This document shows, one piece after another, positions 26,223-35,374 of a DNA stretch of 52,518 nt (its first letter is position 1; each line of letters starts with the position of its first letter). The position numbers and the translations under genes are program-made. The DNA comes from Bacteroidota bacterium (GTDB taxonomy: Bacteria > Bacteroidota > Bacteroidia > Chitinophagales > Chitinophagaceae), in assembly GCA_018267575.1 (NCBI GenBank), contig JAFDYF010000110.1, forward strand, positions 1 to 52,518, given 5' to 3'. The notes under the pieces are model-generated. The model saw only the letters and a program-made list of their open reading frames with translations. It did not search any database and was not told the DNA's origin.

Positions 26223-26909
26223 TCAATCATCCAATAAAGTCAGATACTTTTTTATATACTCATCTCGGTGTCTCAATTTGTATTGCTGTATAAAACGAGG
26301 ATGTTCCAAGATGACCAGTTGATCAAACAATTTTTCTTCTTTGTTGATCTTGCTTAAAAACAATTCATTTTTTTTACCCAATACAAATACTTTTTTTGTA
26401 TTCAAGCCAAATGCAATCTGCTGTCGAAGGCATTTTATCATAAAAGGTTTTACAGCTTCGAACAACAAAGTGTCATCATAATAATTTGCGTTCAACCATT
26501 TGCCTTGTAGGTTTAATCGAACAATCGCCAAGGGGAAAGGGGAATTGATATAAAAATTTGCATAAAATTTTTCTACGCCTCCATATTCCTCAATCATATC
26601 GTACATAAACACGGAAGAAACCTCGTGTGATGAAACCGATTTCATTTGAATGCCACAAATCTTGTCCAATCTTTTTGTATCCGTGAATGGCACTCCTGTC
26701 AACCCCGCACCATGACGGCTTGGGTTGATGCCGATGATAAATTTTCTTTGTCTTTCATCATTATAAAATTTGCGATAGAATTCTTGCATGACCTGCATCG
26801 TCTCTGGGTTTTCACGAAAAGGATTGAGCACATCAAACCCTTTGGGGAGTTTACTGGTACAATGGAGTTTTTTATTGAAATAAATTACATGATCAGCGAG
26901 TGTTTTCAC
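26223..26909 (-). CDS. SMUG2-type uracil-DNA glycosylase family protein (DUF4918)
   Basis: The 228-residue protein carries the family hallmarks: GINPSRHGAGLTGVPFTD (about residues 80-97), which forms the uracil-binding and water-activating loop, and EHPRFIQQY near residues 202-210, the motif II region with the conserved His. The length matches SMUG2/DUF4918 proteins of Bacteroidota, a branch of the uracil-DNA glycosylase superfamily that removes uracil or deaminated bases. It sits alone on the minus strand, unrelated in function to its neighbours. Confidence 0.85.
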   Translation of the reverse strand: MKTLADHVIYFNKKLHCTSKLPKGFDVLNPFRENPETMQVMQEFYRKFYNDERQRKFIIGINPSRHGAGLTGVPFTDTKRLDKICGIQMKSVSSHEVSSVFMYDMIEEYGGVEKFYANFYINSPFPLAIVRLNLQGKWLNANYYDDTLLFEAVKPFMIKCLRQQIAFGLNTKKVFVLGKKNELFLSKINKEEKLFDQLVILEHPRFIQQYKLRHRDEYIKKYLTLLDD

Positions 26910-26993
26910 TTTTTGTTTTGATTACAATTTAAGATTTTATCTCCATCCTCTTTTTCATGTAGCATTTTAATATCTAGGTTCAGCAAAAAGATA

Positions 26994-27001
26994 TAAATTT
27001 G
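26994..27001 (+). promoter_or_regulatory. Possible -7 element for the DUF2945 gene
   Basis: TAAATTTG matches TAnnTTTG. Transcription from here would give a leader of about 140 nt that includes the hairpin at 27050-27078. There is no -33 TTTG at the right distance. Confidence 0.3.
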
Positions 27002-27049
27002 AAATACACCTGTATCACTACCGAATAATACATAAATAGAAAAAACTTC

Positions 27050-27078
27050 AGCGGTGAATGGTATAGCCATTCACCGCT
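27050..27078. terminator. Strong hairpin in a divergent intergenic region
   Basis: AGCGGTGAATGG pairs perfectly with CCATTCACCGCT around a 5-nt loop. On the minus strand it is followed, after GAAG, by TTTTTT, so it could terminate minus-strand transcription. On the plus strand it would sit in the leader of the DUF2945 gene. No minus-strand gene precedes it, which makes its purpose unclear. Confidence 0.45.
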
Positions 27079-27148
27079 TGTGATGGAGAATATAAAAATT
27101 CTTAACCGCTAGCCCCCTCTCGCGATAAAATAGTTAAACAAATTTTAT

Positions 27149-27358
27149 ATGAAAAAGAAATTCAAAATAGGCGACCAAGTGAGTTGGAACTCCGAAGCAG
27201 GAAGGGTTTCTGGTACCATCATAAAAATACATACCGCAAACTTCAATTACAAGGGGTACACGCATCATGCTACGGAAGATGACCCGCAATACGAAATCAA
27301 GAGCAGCAAAACGGAACATATTGCTGCGCATAAAGGTTCGGCGCTCACAAAAATTTAA
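27149..27358 (+). CDS. DUF2945 (Hva1 TUDOR-like) small protein
   Basis: The 69-residue protein matches DUF2945, also called the hypervirulence-associated TUDOR domain. It has FKIGDQVSWNSEAGRVSGTI at the start, GYTHHATEDDPQYEIKSSKT in the middle and HKGSALTKI at the end, and it spans the whole domain. The family is a small SH3-like barrel found in many bacteria and some fungi, with no settled biochemical role. The gene is monocistronic and has its own terminator. Confidence 0.85.
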   Translation: MKKKFKIGDQVSWNSEAGRVSGTIIKIHTANFNYKGYTHHATEDDPQYEIKSSKTEHIAAHKGSALTKI

Positions 27359-27379
27359 AGATGCAACAAACATTTAAAA

Positions 27380-27408
27380 AAAACCGCCCTTTGAGAGGCG
27401 GTTTTACT
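27380..27408 (+). terminator. Terminator of the DUF2945 gene
   Basis: AAAACCGCC pairs with GGCGGTTTT around CTTTGAGA. The stem ends in TTTT and begins 21 nt after the stop codon. Confidence 0.85.
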
Positions 27409-27730
27409 TCTACCAAGCTTCACTTTAACTAATGGGTTCAGAGGTTGTGAAACGGTCAAAAGCGAAAAGTTTAGTATTTCTTCATTGGATTTGGTTTGGT
27501 ATAACCGCTTTTCGATTAGTTAACTGGTTTTTCTGGAAATGAGCCTATACCGTTTTCACAGAGTCGTTTTATTAGGTAATCTTGCTAACTAATCTTTTAG
27601 CAAAGCCGCTTAATAGCCAGCTATTCATCTGGCAGTTTGGTTTTCGGATACTGGATCAAACGGTTTTTGATATTGGATTTAATTCCCTAGCATTGAAGCC
27701 ACAAAGGAAATCTTTCGTAGCCCAGAAAAA

Positions 27731-27770
27731 TGTAGAAACAACTATACACGTACGTAATAGTATTTCTACA
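27731..27770. promoter_or_regulatory. 40-bp imperfect palindrome
   Basis: The arms begin TGTAGAAA and end TTTCTACA, with further matching blocks (ACTAT / ATAGT and ACGT / ACGT) meeting at the centre CACGTACGTA. The two arms align over 18 positions apart from two small differences. It lies about 400 bp upstream of the response regulator gene. Confidence 0.45.
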
Positions 27771-28084
27771 AAGTGTTTTTAAAATATTTAAAACTTTGCC
27801 GCACTCATTTTATCTTTTGCAGCAACATCTTGTGCTATCAACCAAAACAATGGATACCACTATAATTTAAGAGGCTGGGGGTGTTAAAACCATTTACGTT
27901 CAAGGTAGGTTGAAGAAATAATAAGCTTCCAATAAAGCAGTACAGCTTTAAATCTATCATATTGGAAATCCAAATCTTAGCTATTTAAGCCGCCAGCTAG
28001 CTAAGCCATCAAAAGAAGACAACCCAAGTTCTTTTAAAACCCGCCAGTCTAATTATATCTCATAATAAACCAATACTTTATATT

Positions 28085-28125
28085 GTAATATAATTTCTAC
28101 AATTTCTACCAAGCCGTGATATTAC
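28085..28125. promoter_or_regulatory. Dyad with tandem AATTTCTAC repeats
   Basis: GTAATAT (28085-28091) and ATATTAC (28119-28125) flank two perfect adjacent copies of AATTTCTAC (28092-28109). TTTCTAC also forms the arms of the 27731-27770 palindrome, which suggests one binding protein. Confidence 0.4.
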
Positions 28126-28130
28126 TTTTG
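28123..28130 (+). promoter_or_regulatory. Probable -7 element of the regulator-kinase operon
   Basis: TACTTTTG matches TAnnTTTG, 35 nt before the response regulator's ATG and adjoining the dyad at 28085-28125. There is no clear -33 TTTG, which fits an activator-dependent promoter. Confidence 0.5.
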
Positions 28131-28165
28131 GAATTGTTCAAAAACTTTCCTAACAAATTTAACAG

Positions 28166-28816
28166 ATGACGAAAGGCACAAAAGTTTTGATTGTGGATGA
28201 CCATGCGATAGTTGCAAGGGGGCTTAAATATTTAATTGACCTTAATTTTACCAATTACCAGGTTTTTGTAACCGGTTCTATCGAATCAATGAAAAGAATG
28301 TTGATAGAGTCAGAGTTTACACACTTAATATTGGATATAAACCTGACTGACGGAAACTCAATGGAAAGCATACCTGAAATTCAAAAATTATATCCGAACC
28401 TACATATATTGGTTCATTCCATGGTGTCAGAGGAAATCTATGGTAAGAAATTAATGCAACTCAATATTTCCGGCTTTCTAAGTAAAAATAGCAGCGAATC
28501 AGAAAGCCTCATTGCTCTGCGGATTTTTTTGGATGGGGAAACCTATATCAGTAAGAACCTGCGAAAAGCATTGTTTTCATCCACAGGGAAAGAGGTGCAA
28601 ACAAGTATGTTTTCAGAATTATCAGCGATGGAGCTAAAAGTTTTTGGCATGATGTTGAAAGGTGGCAAAACAAAAGAGATTGCCGTTGCTTTAGATGTAG
28701 CGCAACAAACTATTGCCACATACAAATCCAGAATTTTCAAAAAGATGGGCACCGAAAATATCTTTGATCTAAAACGAATGGCAGAAATTGAAAACCTAAG
28801 TTTTGATCAACTTTGA
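28166..28816 (+). CDS. LuxR/NarL-type response regulator
   Basis: The 216-residue protein has a receiver domain (residues 1-120) with acidic pocket D11/D12, phosphoacceptor D57 (LILDINL) and K107 (GFLSKNSS). A LuxR-type helix-turn-helix follows (about 150-205: LSAMELKVFGMMLKGGKTKEI, then DVAQQTIATYKSRIFKKM). It is a DNA-binding output partner for a sensor kinase. Its stop TGA overlaps the TTG start of the kinase gene, so the two are translationally coupled. It may also serve the paralogous kinase at 31971-35057, which has no regulator of its own. The upstream dyads are candidate autoregulatory sites. Confidence 0.9.
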   Translation: MTKGTKVLIVDDHAIVARGLKYLIDLNFTNYQVFVTGSIESMKRMLIESEFTHLILDINLTDGNSMESIPEIQKLYPNLHILVHSMVSEEIYGKKLMQLNISGFLSKNSSESESLIALRIFLDGETYISKNLRKALFSSTGKEVQTSMFSELSAMELKVFGMMLKGGKTKEIAVALDVAQQTIATYKSRIFKKMGTENIFDLKRMAEIENLSFDQL

Positions 28817-31800
28817 AAAAATTTTGCTCTCATATTTATGTGCTCATTTTTCTTCTAGGATGCTCAAAAGCTTTCTCGCAGGACAACCTGAAAGTTACCA
28901 ACTATAATGCTTCGACCGAGTTCAAACAAAATGTCGTTTTTGACATGGCCTTTGATGAAGATGGCTATCTATGGATAATATCGGTTCAGGGTTTGCTTGA
29001 ACGGTATGACGGAAGAGGGATAAGCATCATGAATGAAGAGTTGCCCAATCTCAAAAAAAAAGTTTTTGTTAGCATATTCAATATTCCCGGCTCAGAAAAA
29101 ACCTTTTCAAGAACCATCGATGGGGCCCTGTACGAAATCAAAAATGCGCTGCCCCGACTTTATGCCGACCCAGCAAAAAATTACCAGTCCAACCCAAGCT
29201 TAGATGGTTATTACCCTACCGAAAAAGCGATGCAGTTTTTTAACCTACAAAAAAACAGGCCTACAAACCAGTTTGGGGTTGGGCTAAAAAACAATCCCAT
29301 AGCAGCACTGAACAAAACAGATTTTGCGGTACTGGGAAATGATCCGAGGAAAATCCAGTTCTATAATAGTGAGTCCAAAATCGGGGAACTTTCCCTGAAC
29401 CAAGGCATCGAAAATTTATTCTTGTTGGGTGACCAGCCAATGGCTCTCGATAGTCTGCACAATTTGTATTTAATAGATAATAATGGCCAGCATTTAAAAC
29501 CCCAAAGGATCATGTTGGACTCCAGCATGGGCGCCCATGTGCCCATGAGCGCAATATCCTTTTTCGCCGACAGGCACCATAACCTTGTTTTTGCGGAATA
29601 TAAAAAAAGCATTTATGAACTAAAACAAAATGATGGGGGCATGGGTTATATTTTGCAGAAAAAAATTTCTACCACTAACGATCTGCGGCATGTGACCGCA
29701 ATTATGTATGAGCCCATTAGTAATAAATATTTTGTGGGCACCATCGAAAATGGCTTTTATGTTTACTTAAAGCCTAAAATACAAACCATCAAAATCAATG
29801 ACAAGCTGCCCATGAGCTATCCCTACATGGAGAGTCTTTTATATTGTCTACATAACATTGGGGACAATACGGTCATCACCACTACAGGAGTGGCATTGGA
29901 AGAAGAAAATAATGAGATCCGTGTGGCACGGAGATTAAAAACCGTGAACTATTGTGGGGTTATTACCTCCAAAGGAAAAGACACTTTGTATACCACCTAC
30001 AATAACCAAATCAAATATGCCATAAAATCAATGGGATATAAAGAGGGCATTATTAACACATCTTTGAATTTCACCAAAGATCATGTAAAGATAATTTTAC
30101 CCGAGGGCGATTCCCTTTGGGTATTTGGTGGAAGCAAGTTTATTAATATCAAAAACAACAAAATCAATTTGCTCCATGACAATCATCTACCACCAGATAT
30201 ACGCATCGGCTCTTGGCCTCTTTTTGCGTTAAGGTCCTCGGATGGCGTCTTGTGGGTTTGTCACTCTAAAGCGGTATTAAAAATAAATACAGAAAATGGT
30301 ATTGCAATCGATACCGTTAAGGAGTTGAACAACTCCGAGGCTATTCATATTTATGAGTATAAAAAAATCCTCATTTTTTCTTCCTCCACTACAGGGCTTT
30401 ATTTTTATGACCATCGCAACTACTATCACCTGCCCTTGTACCTGGAAGATGGGAGACCAGTTGTTTCTTGGTCATCCTATGTTGACAGCAATGGTTTTCT
30501 ATGGGTCTCTACCGAAAACGGACTTTATGAAGCTCCTTTCAAAGAGGTCCTCGAATCTACCATCAGTCAAAAGCCCGTGTTCTTTTACCGATATGGAAAT
30601 GAGGACGGGATTACCAATACAGAGTTCAACGGTGGTGCTACCTGTAATTATGCGGTCACCAAAGATGAAAGACTGTATTATCCTTCCGAAGGAGGGGTTG
30701 TGACATTTAAAGCAAGGGAACTTTTCCCATCGTTTTATAACAAAGCGGTTTTTATTGAAAAACTAAGACTGGATAATAAAGTGGTTGAGTTGAATTCCCA
30801 TGAGCTTGATCTACCCAATAATATTTCGGAGCTATTGTTTAGGCTTACCACTGCTTATTATCAGGACTACCACAATTTGGATATCAGTTATCGCTTGGAT
30901 AGTGGCGAATGGAAAAATATTGACGCCAGCAAAGCGGATATGGAGATAAAAATCTTCAAACCATCATCGGGACAACATAGCTTATTAATCAGAAAAAGAA
31001 TCGGTTTTCGTTTAAATGACTTTATTTATTCCAAATATGAAATTCATGTACAAGCAGGCTTGTTGGAAAAATGGTGGTTTTGGCTCTTAATGATAGGGGC
31101 TCTTTATCTATTGTTGATTATCTATAGCAATTTTAGGAACGAAGCTATTTTAGAAAGGGAAAAAAAGTTGGAGCTACAGGTATCCATACAAACCCAAGAA
31201 CTGAAAAAGGAGTTGGAAACAAAGGAAGTATTACTATCCATCATCACACACGACATGATCACTCCATTGAAATATGTTTCCTTCATTTCAGATATTTTAA
31301 GAAAGGGGAAAGAGACTGAAAAAGAAAAAATATCCCAGGCATTAGATGATATCAAAGAAACTTCCGACAACCTATTATCGCAATCACAGAACATTGTTAA
31401 CTGGATCAAATACACTTCCAAAAGGCTATCTGTCACTAAAACCAACCTCCAGCTCGACGAACTGGTGGATTCTATGTTTAAGCTTTTTGCCCCAATGGCT
31501 AAGGAAAAGAACGTTGCGTTAGTAAACAATATACCGAGCAAAACGATTGTTTTTTCAGATAGGAATATCTTGTCAATTATCTTGAACAATTTGATATCAA
31601 ATGCATTGAAGCATTGCCATGAAGGGAAGATAGAACTTGGTTGTATGCAGAAAGCCGGAAAATGTAATATCACCATTTCAGACAGTGGTCTTGGCATAAA
31701 CGAGCACAACCTCACTGGCATCAACTCCCTACTAGCAGGCCAAAAGGATAGCAATGAATATTTTGAAGATGGGAAATCTGGTATTGGTTATATGATTATC

Positions 31801-31884
31801 GCTGAACTTGCCAAGGTTTCACAAATAAACGTTGAAGTCGAAAGCAGTATCGACTTTGGCACAAAAGTTCATTTATACTTATAG
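28813..31884 (+). CDS. Propeller / Y_Y_Y sensor histidine kinase
   Basis: The 1023-residue protein has a signal peptide (1-22) and a large extracytoplasmic two-component-regulator propeller (about 25-650, with DMAFDEDGYLWI and YVDSNGFLWVSTENGLYE blades). A Y_Y_Y domain (about 665-740) and one membrane helix (about 755-775) follow. The HisKA domain has phosphoacceptor H813 in ITHDMITPL, and the HATPase domain has N-box NNLISNALKH and G1 SDSGLGI. It resembles the sensor half of hybrid two-component systems that sense glycans in Bacteroidota, but it lacks the fused receiver and AraC domains; the regulator is a separate gene. The start codon is TTG (28813-28815), overlapping the regulator's stop. 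Confidence 0.9.
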   Translation: MKKFCSHIYVLIFLLGCSKAFSQDNLKVTNYNASTEFKQNVVFDMAFDEDGYLWIISVQGLLERYDGRGISIMNEELPNLKKKVFVSIFNIPGSEKTFSRTIDGALYEIKNALPRLYADPAKNYQSNPSLDGYYPTEKAMQFFNLQKNRPTNQFGVGLKNNPIAALNKTDFAVLGNDPRKIQFYNSESKIGELSLNQGIENLFLLGDQPMALDSLHNLYLIDNNGQHLKPQRIMLDSSMGAHVPMSAISFFADRHHNLVFAEYKKSIYELKQNDGGMGYILQKKISTTNDLRHVTAIMYEPISNKYFVGTIENGFYVYLKPKIQTIKINDKLPMSYPYMESLLYCLHNIGDNTVITTTGVALEEENNEIRVARRLKTVNYCGVITSKGKDTLYTTYNNQIKYAIKSMGYKEGIINTSLNFTKDHVKIILPEGDSLWVFGGSKFINIKNNKINLLHDNHLPPDIRIGSWPLFALRSSDGVLWVCHSKAVLKINTENGIAIDTVKELNNSEAIHIYEYKKILIFSSSTTGLYFYDHRNYYHLPLYLEDGRPVVSWSSYVDSNGFLWVSTENGLYEAPFKEVLESTISQKPVFFYRYGNEDGITNTEFNGGATCNYAVTKDERLYYPSEGGVVTFKARELFPSFYNKAVFIEKLRLDNKVVELNSHELDLPNNISELLFRLTTAYYQDYHNLDISYRLDSGEWKNIDASKADMEIKIFKPSSGQHSLLIRKRIGFRLNDFIYSKYEIHVQAGLLEKWWFWLLMIGALYLLLIIYSNFRNEAILEREKKLELQVSIQTQELKKELETKEVLLSIITHDMITPLKYVSFISDILRKGKETEKEKISQALDDIKETSDNLLSQSQNIVNWIKYTSKRLSVTKTNLQLDELVDSMFKLFAPMAKEKNVALVNNIPSKTIVFSDRNILSIILNNLISNALKHCHEGKIELGCMQKAGKCNITISDSGLGINEHNLTGINSLLAGQKDSNEYFEDGKSGIGYMIIAELAKVSQINVEVESSIDFGTKVHLYL

Positions 31885-31970
31885 AAAATAAAATGACAAG
31901 CGCAGTGCGGCAATTCCTTTTCCTAAATGCCAAAATTTCCAAATAGTTCTTTTATAAAGTTGCCTGGGGG

Positions 31971-34900
31971 TTAAATATATAGTTCAACCTTTGTACCCAG
32001 GCCCTGTGTACTATCAATAACAATATCCATCTCAGCAATTTTCACAAGCTCTGAGATAATCAGATAGCCCATCCCCGATCTTCCGCCAGCTAGATATTCG
32101 CTTTTGGGTGTTTCGCCAGAAAGCATTCTCCGGACTTCGTTCAAAGTATTTTGGGTCATCCCACGCCCAGTATCTTTAACGGTAATTTTATATCGTGCTG
32201 ATGATTGCACTCCCGATATCTCAATGACTGCATTTTCACAGTATTTAACCGCATTGGATATAAGGTTATTCATAATGATCGGCAAAATATTTTTGTCTGT
32301 TTCTACCATGGTGTGAGCGGGTATCAATGAAACAATCTGTATTTGCTTTTCCTTTGCCAAAGGAACAAATATTTTTAAAACAGGGTCAATCACATCGTGC
32401 AGGTCTACCAACGCCCTGTCTACTACAATCTTCCCAGAAGTATACTTGATCCATGTTACAATACTTTGAGATTGGGAAAGCAGGTTACCCGAGGTATCCC
32501 TAATGTCAACCAATGCTTCTGTAATTTTTGAGGAATCCTTTTCCTTCCCCCTGACAATAATATCTGAAATCAATGACACATACCTAAGCGGGGCAATCAT
32601 ATCATGTGTAATAACCAATAATAGAACCTCTCTCGTTTCGAGCTCCTTGGTCAATTCCAATGTTTGTTGTGATACTTTTTCTTGAAGTTTTTTTTCGCGA
32701 GCAAGCGAAGATTTGATTTTGTTGTTGCTATAAGCCACCATCAAAAAATAGAATCCCCCTAATATTAAAAACCAAAACCACCATTTTTCATAAAATGCAG
32801 ATCGTACATTAAAAGCAACCTTGGAATACATAAAATCATCAGACATGAAGCCGATTCTTTTTCTAATCACTAATTGATGTAAGCCGGAAGAAAGTTTGAA
32901 CAACCTGATTTCCTTTTTGGGGCTATGGCCAGATGTAATCGTTTCCCAATCCCCATTATCGAGCCGATAGCTGATCTCCTGATTGCTTTGGTCCGTATAG
33001 CAGGGGGCCAGCAAATGGAAAGTGAGCACCGATACATTATTTGGCAGATCAATATTACTAAGTCCTGTATCAATTTCTTTCAGGTTGTCCTCCATCAAGG
33101 ACTCCACAATCACTGGCGTTTTATAAAACAAAGCCTCCACCTTTGTAGGGATAAACGTCACCACGCCACCCATGGATGGGTAAGCAAGCCGGCCGTTCCC
33201 AAACACTGCATAATTACAATTCCCACCTCCATTGAATTCAGGGTTGCTGATACCATCGCCCTCCGCATACCTGTAAGAAAAAGTAGGTGGCCTTCCAAAA
33301 ACCGCCGAAGCAACCGCTTCATGAAAAGGCGTTTCAAAAAGCCCTGTATTGGTAGATAGCCACATAAAACCTTTCCCGTCCACATAGGCAGATATCACAT
33401 CCTGCAATATATCCCCATTGCTCCATGTGCGCATTTTGTAAAACCGATCTTTGATATAAAAGAAAACACCATTATAGATGGTAGATACAACCAGTGTATC
33501 ATGAACTGCGAAAACATGACGTGGAACCACCCCTTCCATCATCTGGGTGGTATCAAATGCCACCCCATCCTTGGTATTGAGCCTAAAAAATCGTTTGCGG
33601 GAGGAGAGCCAGAACGCTCCAGATCTAGTCCTGTAAGCATATTTCAGCATCCTGTCTTCATCAGATGGCCCTGGCACCTTCAACTCCTTTGAAATATTCA
33701 ATTTCCCTTTCTTTATATTGACCACTCGCTCGCTTGAAAATATCCATAAAGAATCTGATTCGGGGAATACAAGCGTAATCTGACTTGACTGAAACTGTCC
33801 AAAAAGGTTGACTGCATGTGCCACTTTGTATCCTTCAGTCTTAATGGTATAGCTTAAATTATTCTGCCAAACAGAATAAACCGTGTCGCCACTAACCGCT
33901 AACATCACACGTGTGCTCGGATTTTTCGAACGCAAAGAGTAGGTCAGTTTCCCAGAGCTGTCCTTAAGCTCGACCCCACTGGTTGTGATGGCCGCATTTT
34001 GCCCAACCCCATGGATACAATATAAAATACTTTCCTCAACAGGGAAGTCAGGGGGAAGGATATCATTGACCCTGATTGTTTTCATAGGCGGTTGACTAAT
34101 CACATAAAGACCATTGTCCAAGGTTCCCAAAAAATATTTTTTGCTTACGGGTTCATAAATCACCCCACTCAATTGATGTATGCCTATATCGGCTTTAAAT
34201 TCTTTTCTGAAATAAAAGCCTCCCCCATTCTCATTTCTCAATAACCGATAAATTATATTCCCAAATGAACCGAAGACCATATTGTTTGACCTGTCCCAAT
34301 ATAGAGAAACGTTTTCGATACCCTCTTTTGTGTTGGTTATATTGTCCCACTGAAGATGCTCTGTGCTTATCGTTAAGTTCGTTCTTTCTATACTAAACAA
34401 TTGCCCTGTACTATCCAGCAACATGGGCCTACCATCCAGATTAAAAACATATTTCACAGCATCCCTCAAACTTGAGTCCTTTATCTTAATCCCATTTTCA
34501 TAAAACAATATTTTTTTGTTGTCAACCCCAATTGCTAAAAAACGATTTTCACTCAAGGGCAATATGGATACATTGATAGCAACCCGCCAACCAAACTTCA
34601 GCCTCAAAGTATCATAGGGAAGATAGAAACGATGCAAGTCCTGGCCACTAGAATAATTACCCTGAACCTTTAGATTTTGAAAGAATCCCTTGTGCGGGGG
34701 CATATAAAAACTAGGTGCTCCATTCACTATTTGGTAAACTGTGCCATCTTGATTAGTCGCAAAGGTCTTTCCTGAAGTCGGCATCGGAAAAAGGTTGCTA
34801 AAAAACCCATTCTTTATACCCAATCTGTTTGTACTGAAAACCTTGATATTTGAGCCATCAAACCTGACCAGGCCCGAAAAGGAACAAATCCATAAAAAGC

Positions 34901-35057
34901 CTTCATGGTCAAAAGCCATGTCCAATACCGAGTTTTGGGGAAGCCCATTCGAAGCGTTATAATTAATGATTTTGACGCTATCCTGTTCAAATGCAATAAT
35001 AGGGTTAGCTAAAAATAGAAGAAACGAGATCAATAAATACTGGAGGTAATTCTTCAT
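31971..35057 (-). CDS. Paralogous propeller / Y_Y_Y sensor histidine kinase
   Basis: The 1028-residue protein has the same architecture as the kinase at 28813-31884: signal peptide (1-22), propeller (about 25-655), Y_Y_Y (about 670-745), membrane helix (about 758-778), HisKA with H818 in ITHDMIAPL, and HATPase with NNLISNAVKY and KDTGRGM. Shared stretches such as EKWWFW, KELET and NLLSQSQ show it arose by duplication, and it is convergent with its paralogue. No response regulator follows, so it probably signals through the regulator at 28166 or a distant one. Start is ATG. A TAnnTTTG match lies 47 nt upstream. Confidence 0.9.
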   Translation of the reverse strand: MKNYLQYLLISFLLFLANPIIAFEQDSVKIINYNASNGLPQNSVLDMAFDHEGFLWICSFSGLVRFDGSNIKVFSTNRLGIKNGFFSNLFPMPTSGKTFATNQDGTVYQIVNGAPSFYMPPHKGFFQNLKVQGNYSSGQDLHRFYLPYDTLRLKFGWRVAINVSILPLSENRFLAIGVDNKKILFYENGIKIKDSSLRDAVKYVFNLDGRPMLLDSTGQLFSIERTNLTISTEHLQWDNITNTKEGIENVSLYWDRSNNMVFGSFGNIIYRLLRNENGGGFYFRKEFKADIGIHQLSGVIYEPVSKKYFLGTLDNGLYVISQPPMKTIRVNDILPPDFPVEESILYCIHGVGQNAAITTSGVELKDSSGKLTYSLRSKNPSTRVMLAVSGDTVYSVWQNNLSYTIKTEGYKVAHAVNLFGQFQSSQITLVFPESDSLWIFSSERVVNIKKGKLNISKELKVPGPSDEDRMLKYAYRTRSGAFWLSSRKRFFRLNTKDGVAFDTTQMMEGVVPRHVFAVHDTLVVSTIYNGVFFYIKDRFYKMRTWSNGDILQDVISAYVDGKGFMWLSTNTGLFETPFHEAVASAVFGRPPTFSYRYAEGDGISNPEFNGGGNCNYAVFGNGRLAYPSMGGVVTFIPTKVEALFYKTPVIVESLMEDNLKEIDTGLSNIDLPNNVSVLTFHLLAPCYTDQSNQEISYRLDNGDWETITSGHSPKKEIRLFKLSSGLHQLVIRKRIGFMSDDFMYSKVAFNVRSAFYEKWWFWFLILGGFYFLMVAYSNNKIKSSLAREKKLQEKVSQQTLELTKELETREVLLLVITHDMIAPLRYVSLISDIIVRGKEKDSSKITEALVDIRDTSGNLLSQSQSIVTWIKYTSGKIVVDRALVDLHDVIDPVLKIFVPLAKEKQIQIVSLIPAHTMVETDKNILPIIMNNLISNAVKYCENAVIEISGVQSSARYKITVKDTGRGMTQNTLNEVRRMLSGETPKSEYLAGGRSGMGYLIISELVKIAEMDIVIDSTQGLGTKVELYI

Positions 35058-35374
35058 TAATTGATTAGCTAATTTGTAAACTGTATTTTTTTTCGCTGGC
35101 TTTTCAAATTTAAACAGTTTTGATAAGATTAAACTTGTTGGCAGGCTATATTTGAAGGTGGAACATTAAAAGGCGTTTTTGACCAAAATCAAAATACAGC
35201 TACCTTTTCTAAAAGAAGCCATATTCCCTAAACACGCATTGAGCCCCCAAAAAAACAGGGGAAAAACTGGCTGGCAGAGGGTTTTAGGTATTTTTTTTCT
35301 AAAAGTTTGCTTATTTTTACCACCTGATTTTGTCGGATTTGAACACTCGTTTACCCTATATTAAATTAAACTTT
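35058..35374. other. Divergent intergenic region
   Basis: This 317-bp gap separates the second kinase from the DUF2892 gene. It holds the perfect palindrome ATTAGCTAAT at 35064-35073, a minus-strand TAAATTTG (35112-35105) and a plus-strand TATATTTG (35147-35154). Both octamers match the -7 consensus but have no -33 partner at the right spacing. Nothing else is apparent. Confidence 0.35.
35105..35112 (-). promoter_or_regulatory. Possible -7 element of the second kinase
   Basis: Minus-strand TAAATTTG matches TAnnTTTG, 47 nt before the start codon. In AT-rich DNA a chance match is not unlikely. Confidence 0.35.

Larger units (their letters stand above)
27409..28165. other. Long gene-free region upstream of the two-component operon
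   Basis: No convincing gene is seen in these 757 bp; a 66-codon frame at 27582-27782 lacks protein-like features. The region does contain a 40-bp dyad (27731-27770), a second dyad with tandem 9-mers (28085-28125) and a promoter-like site (28123-28130), so it is probably regulatory. Confidence 0.5.

Noticed and set aside
27582..27782. 66-codon plus-strand frame upstream of the two-component genes
   Set aside because: It has no protein-like features, and its 3' end runs into the 40-bp palindrome at 27731-27770. Regulatory DNA is likelier.
31122..31754. 210-codon frame antisense to the first histidine kinase
   Set aside because: It lies wholly within the HisKA/HATPase coding region on the other strand and shows no family features.
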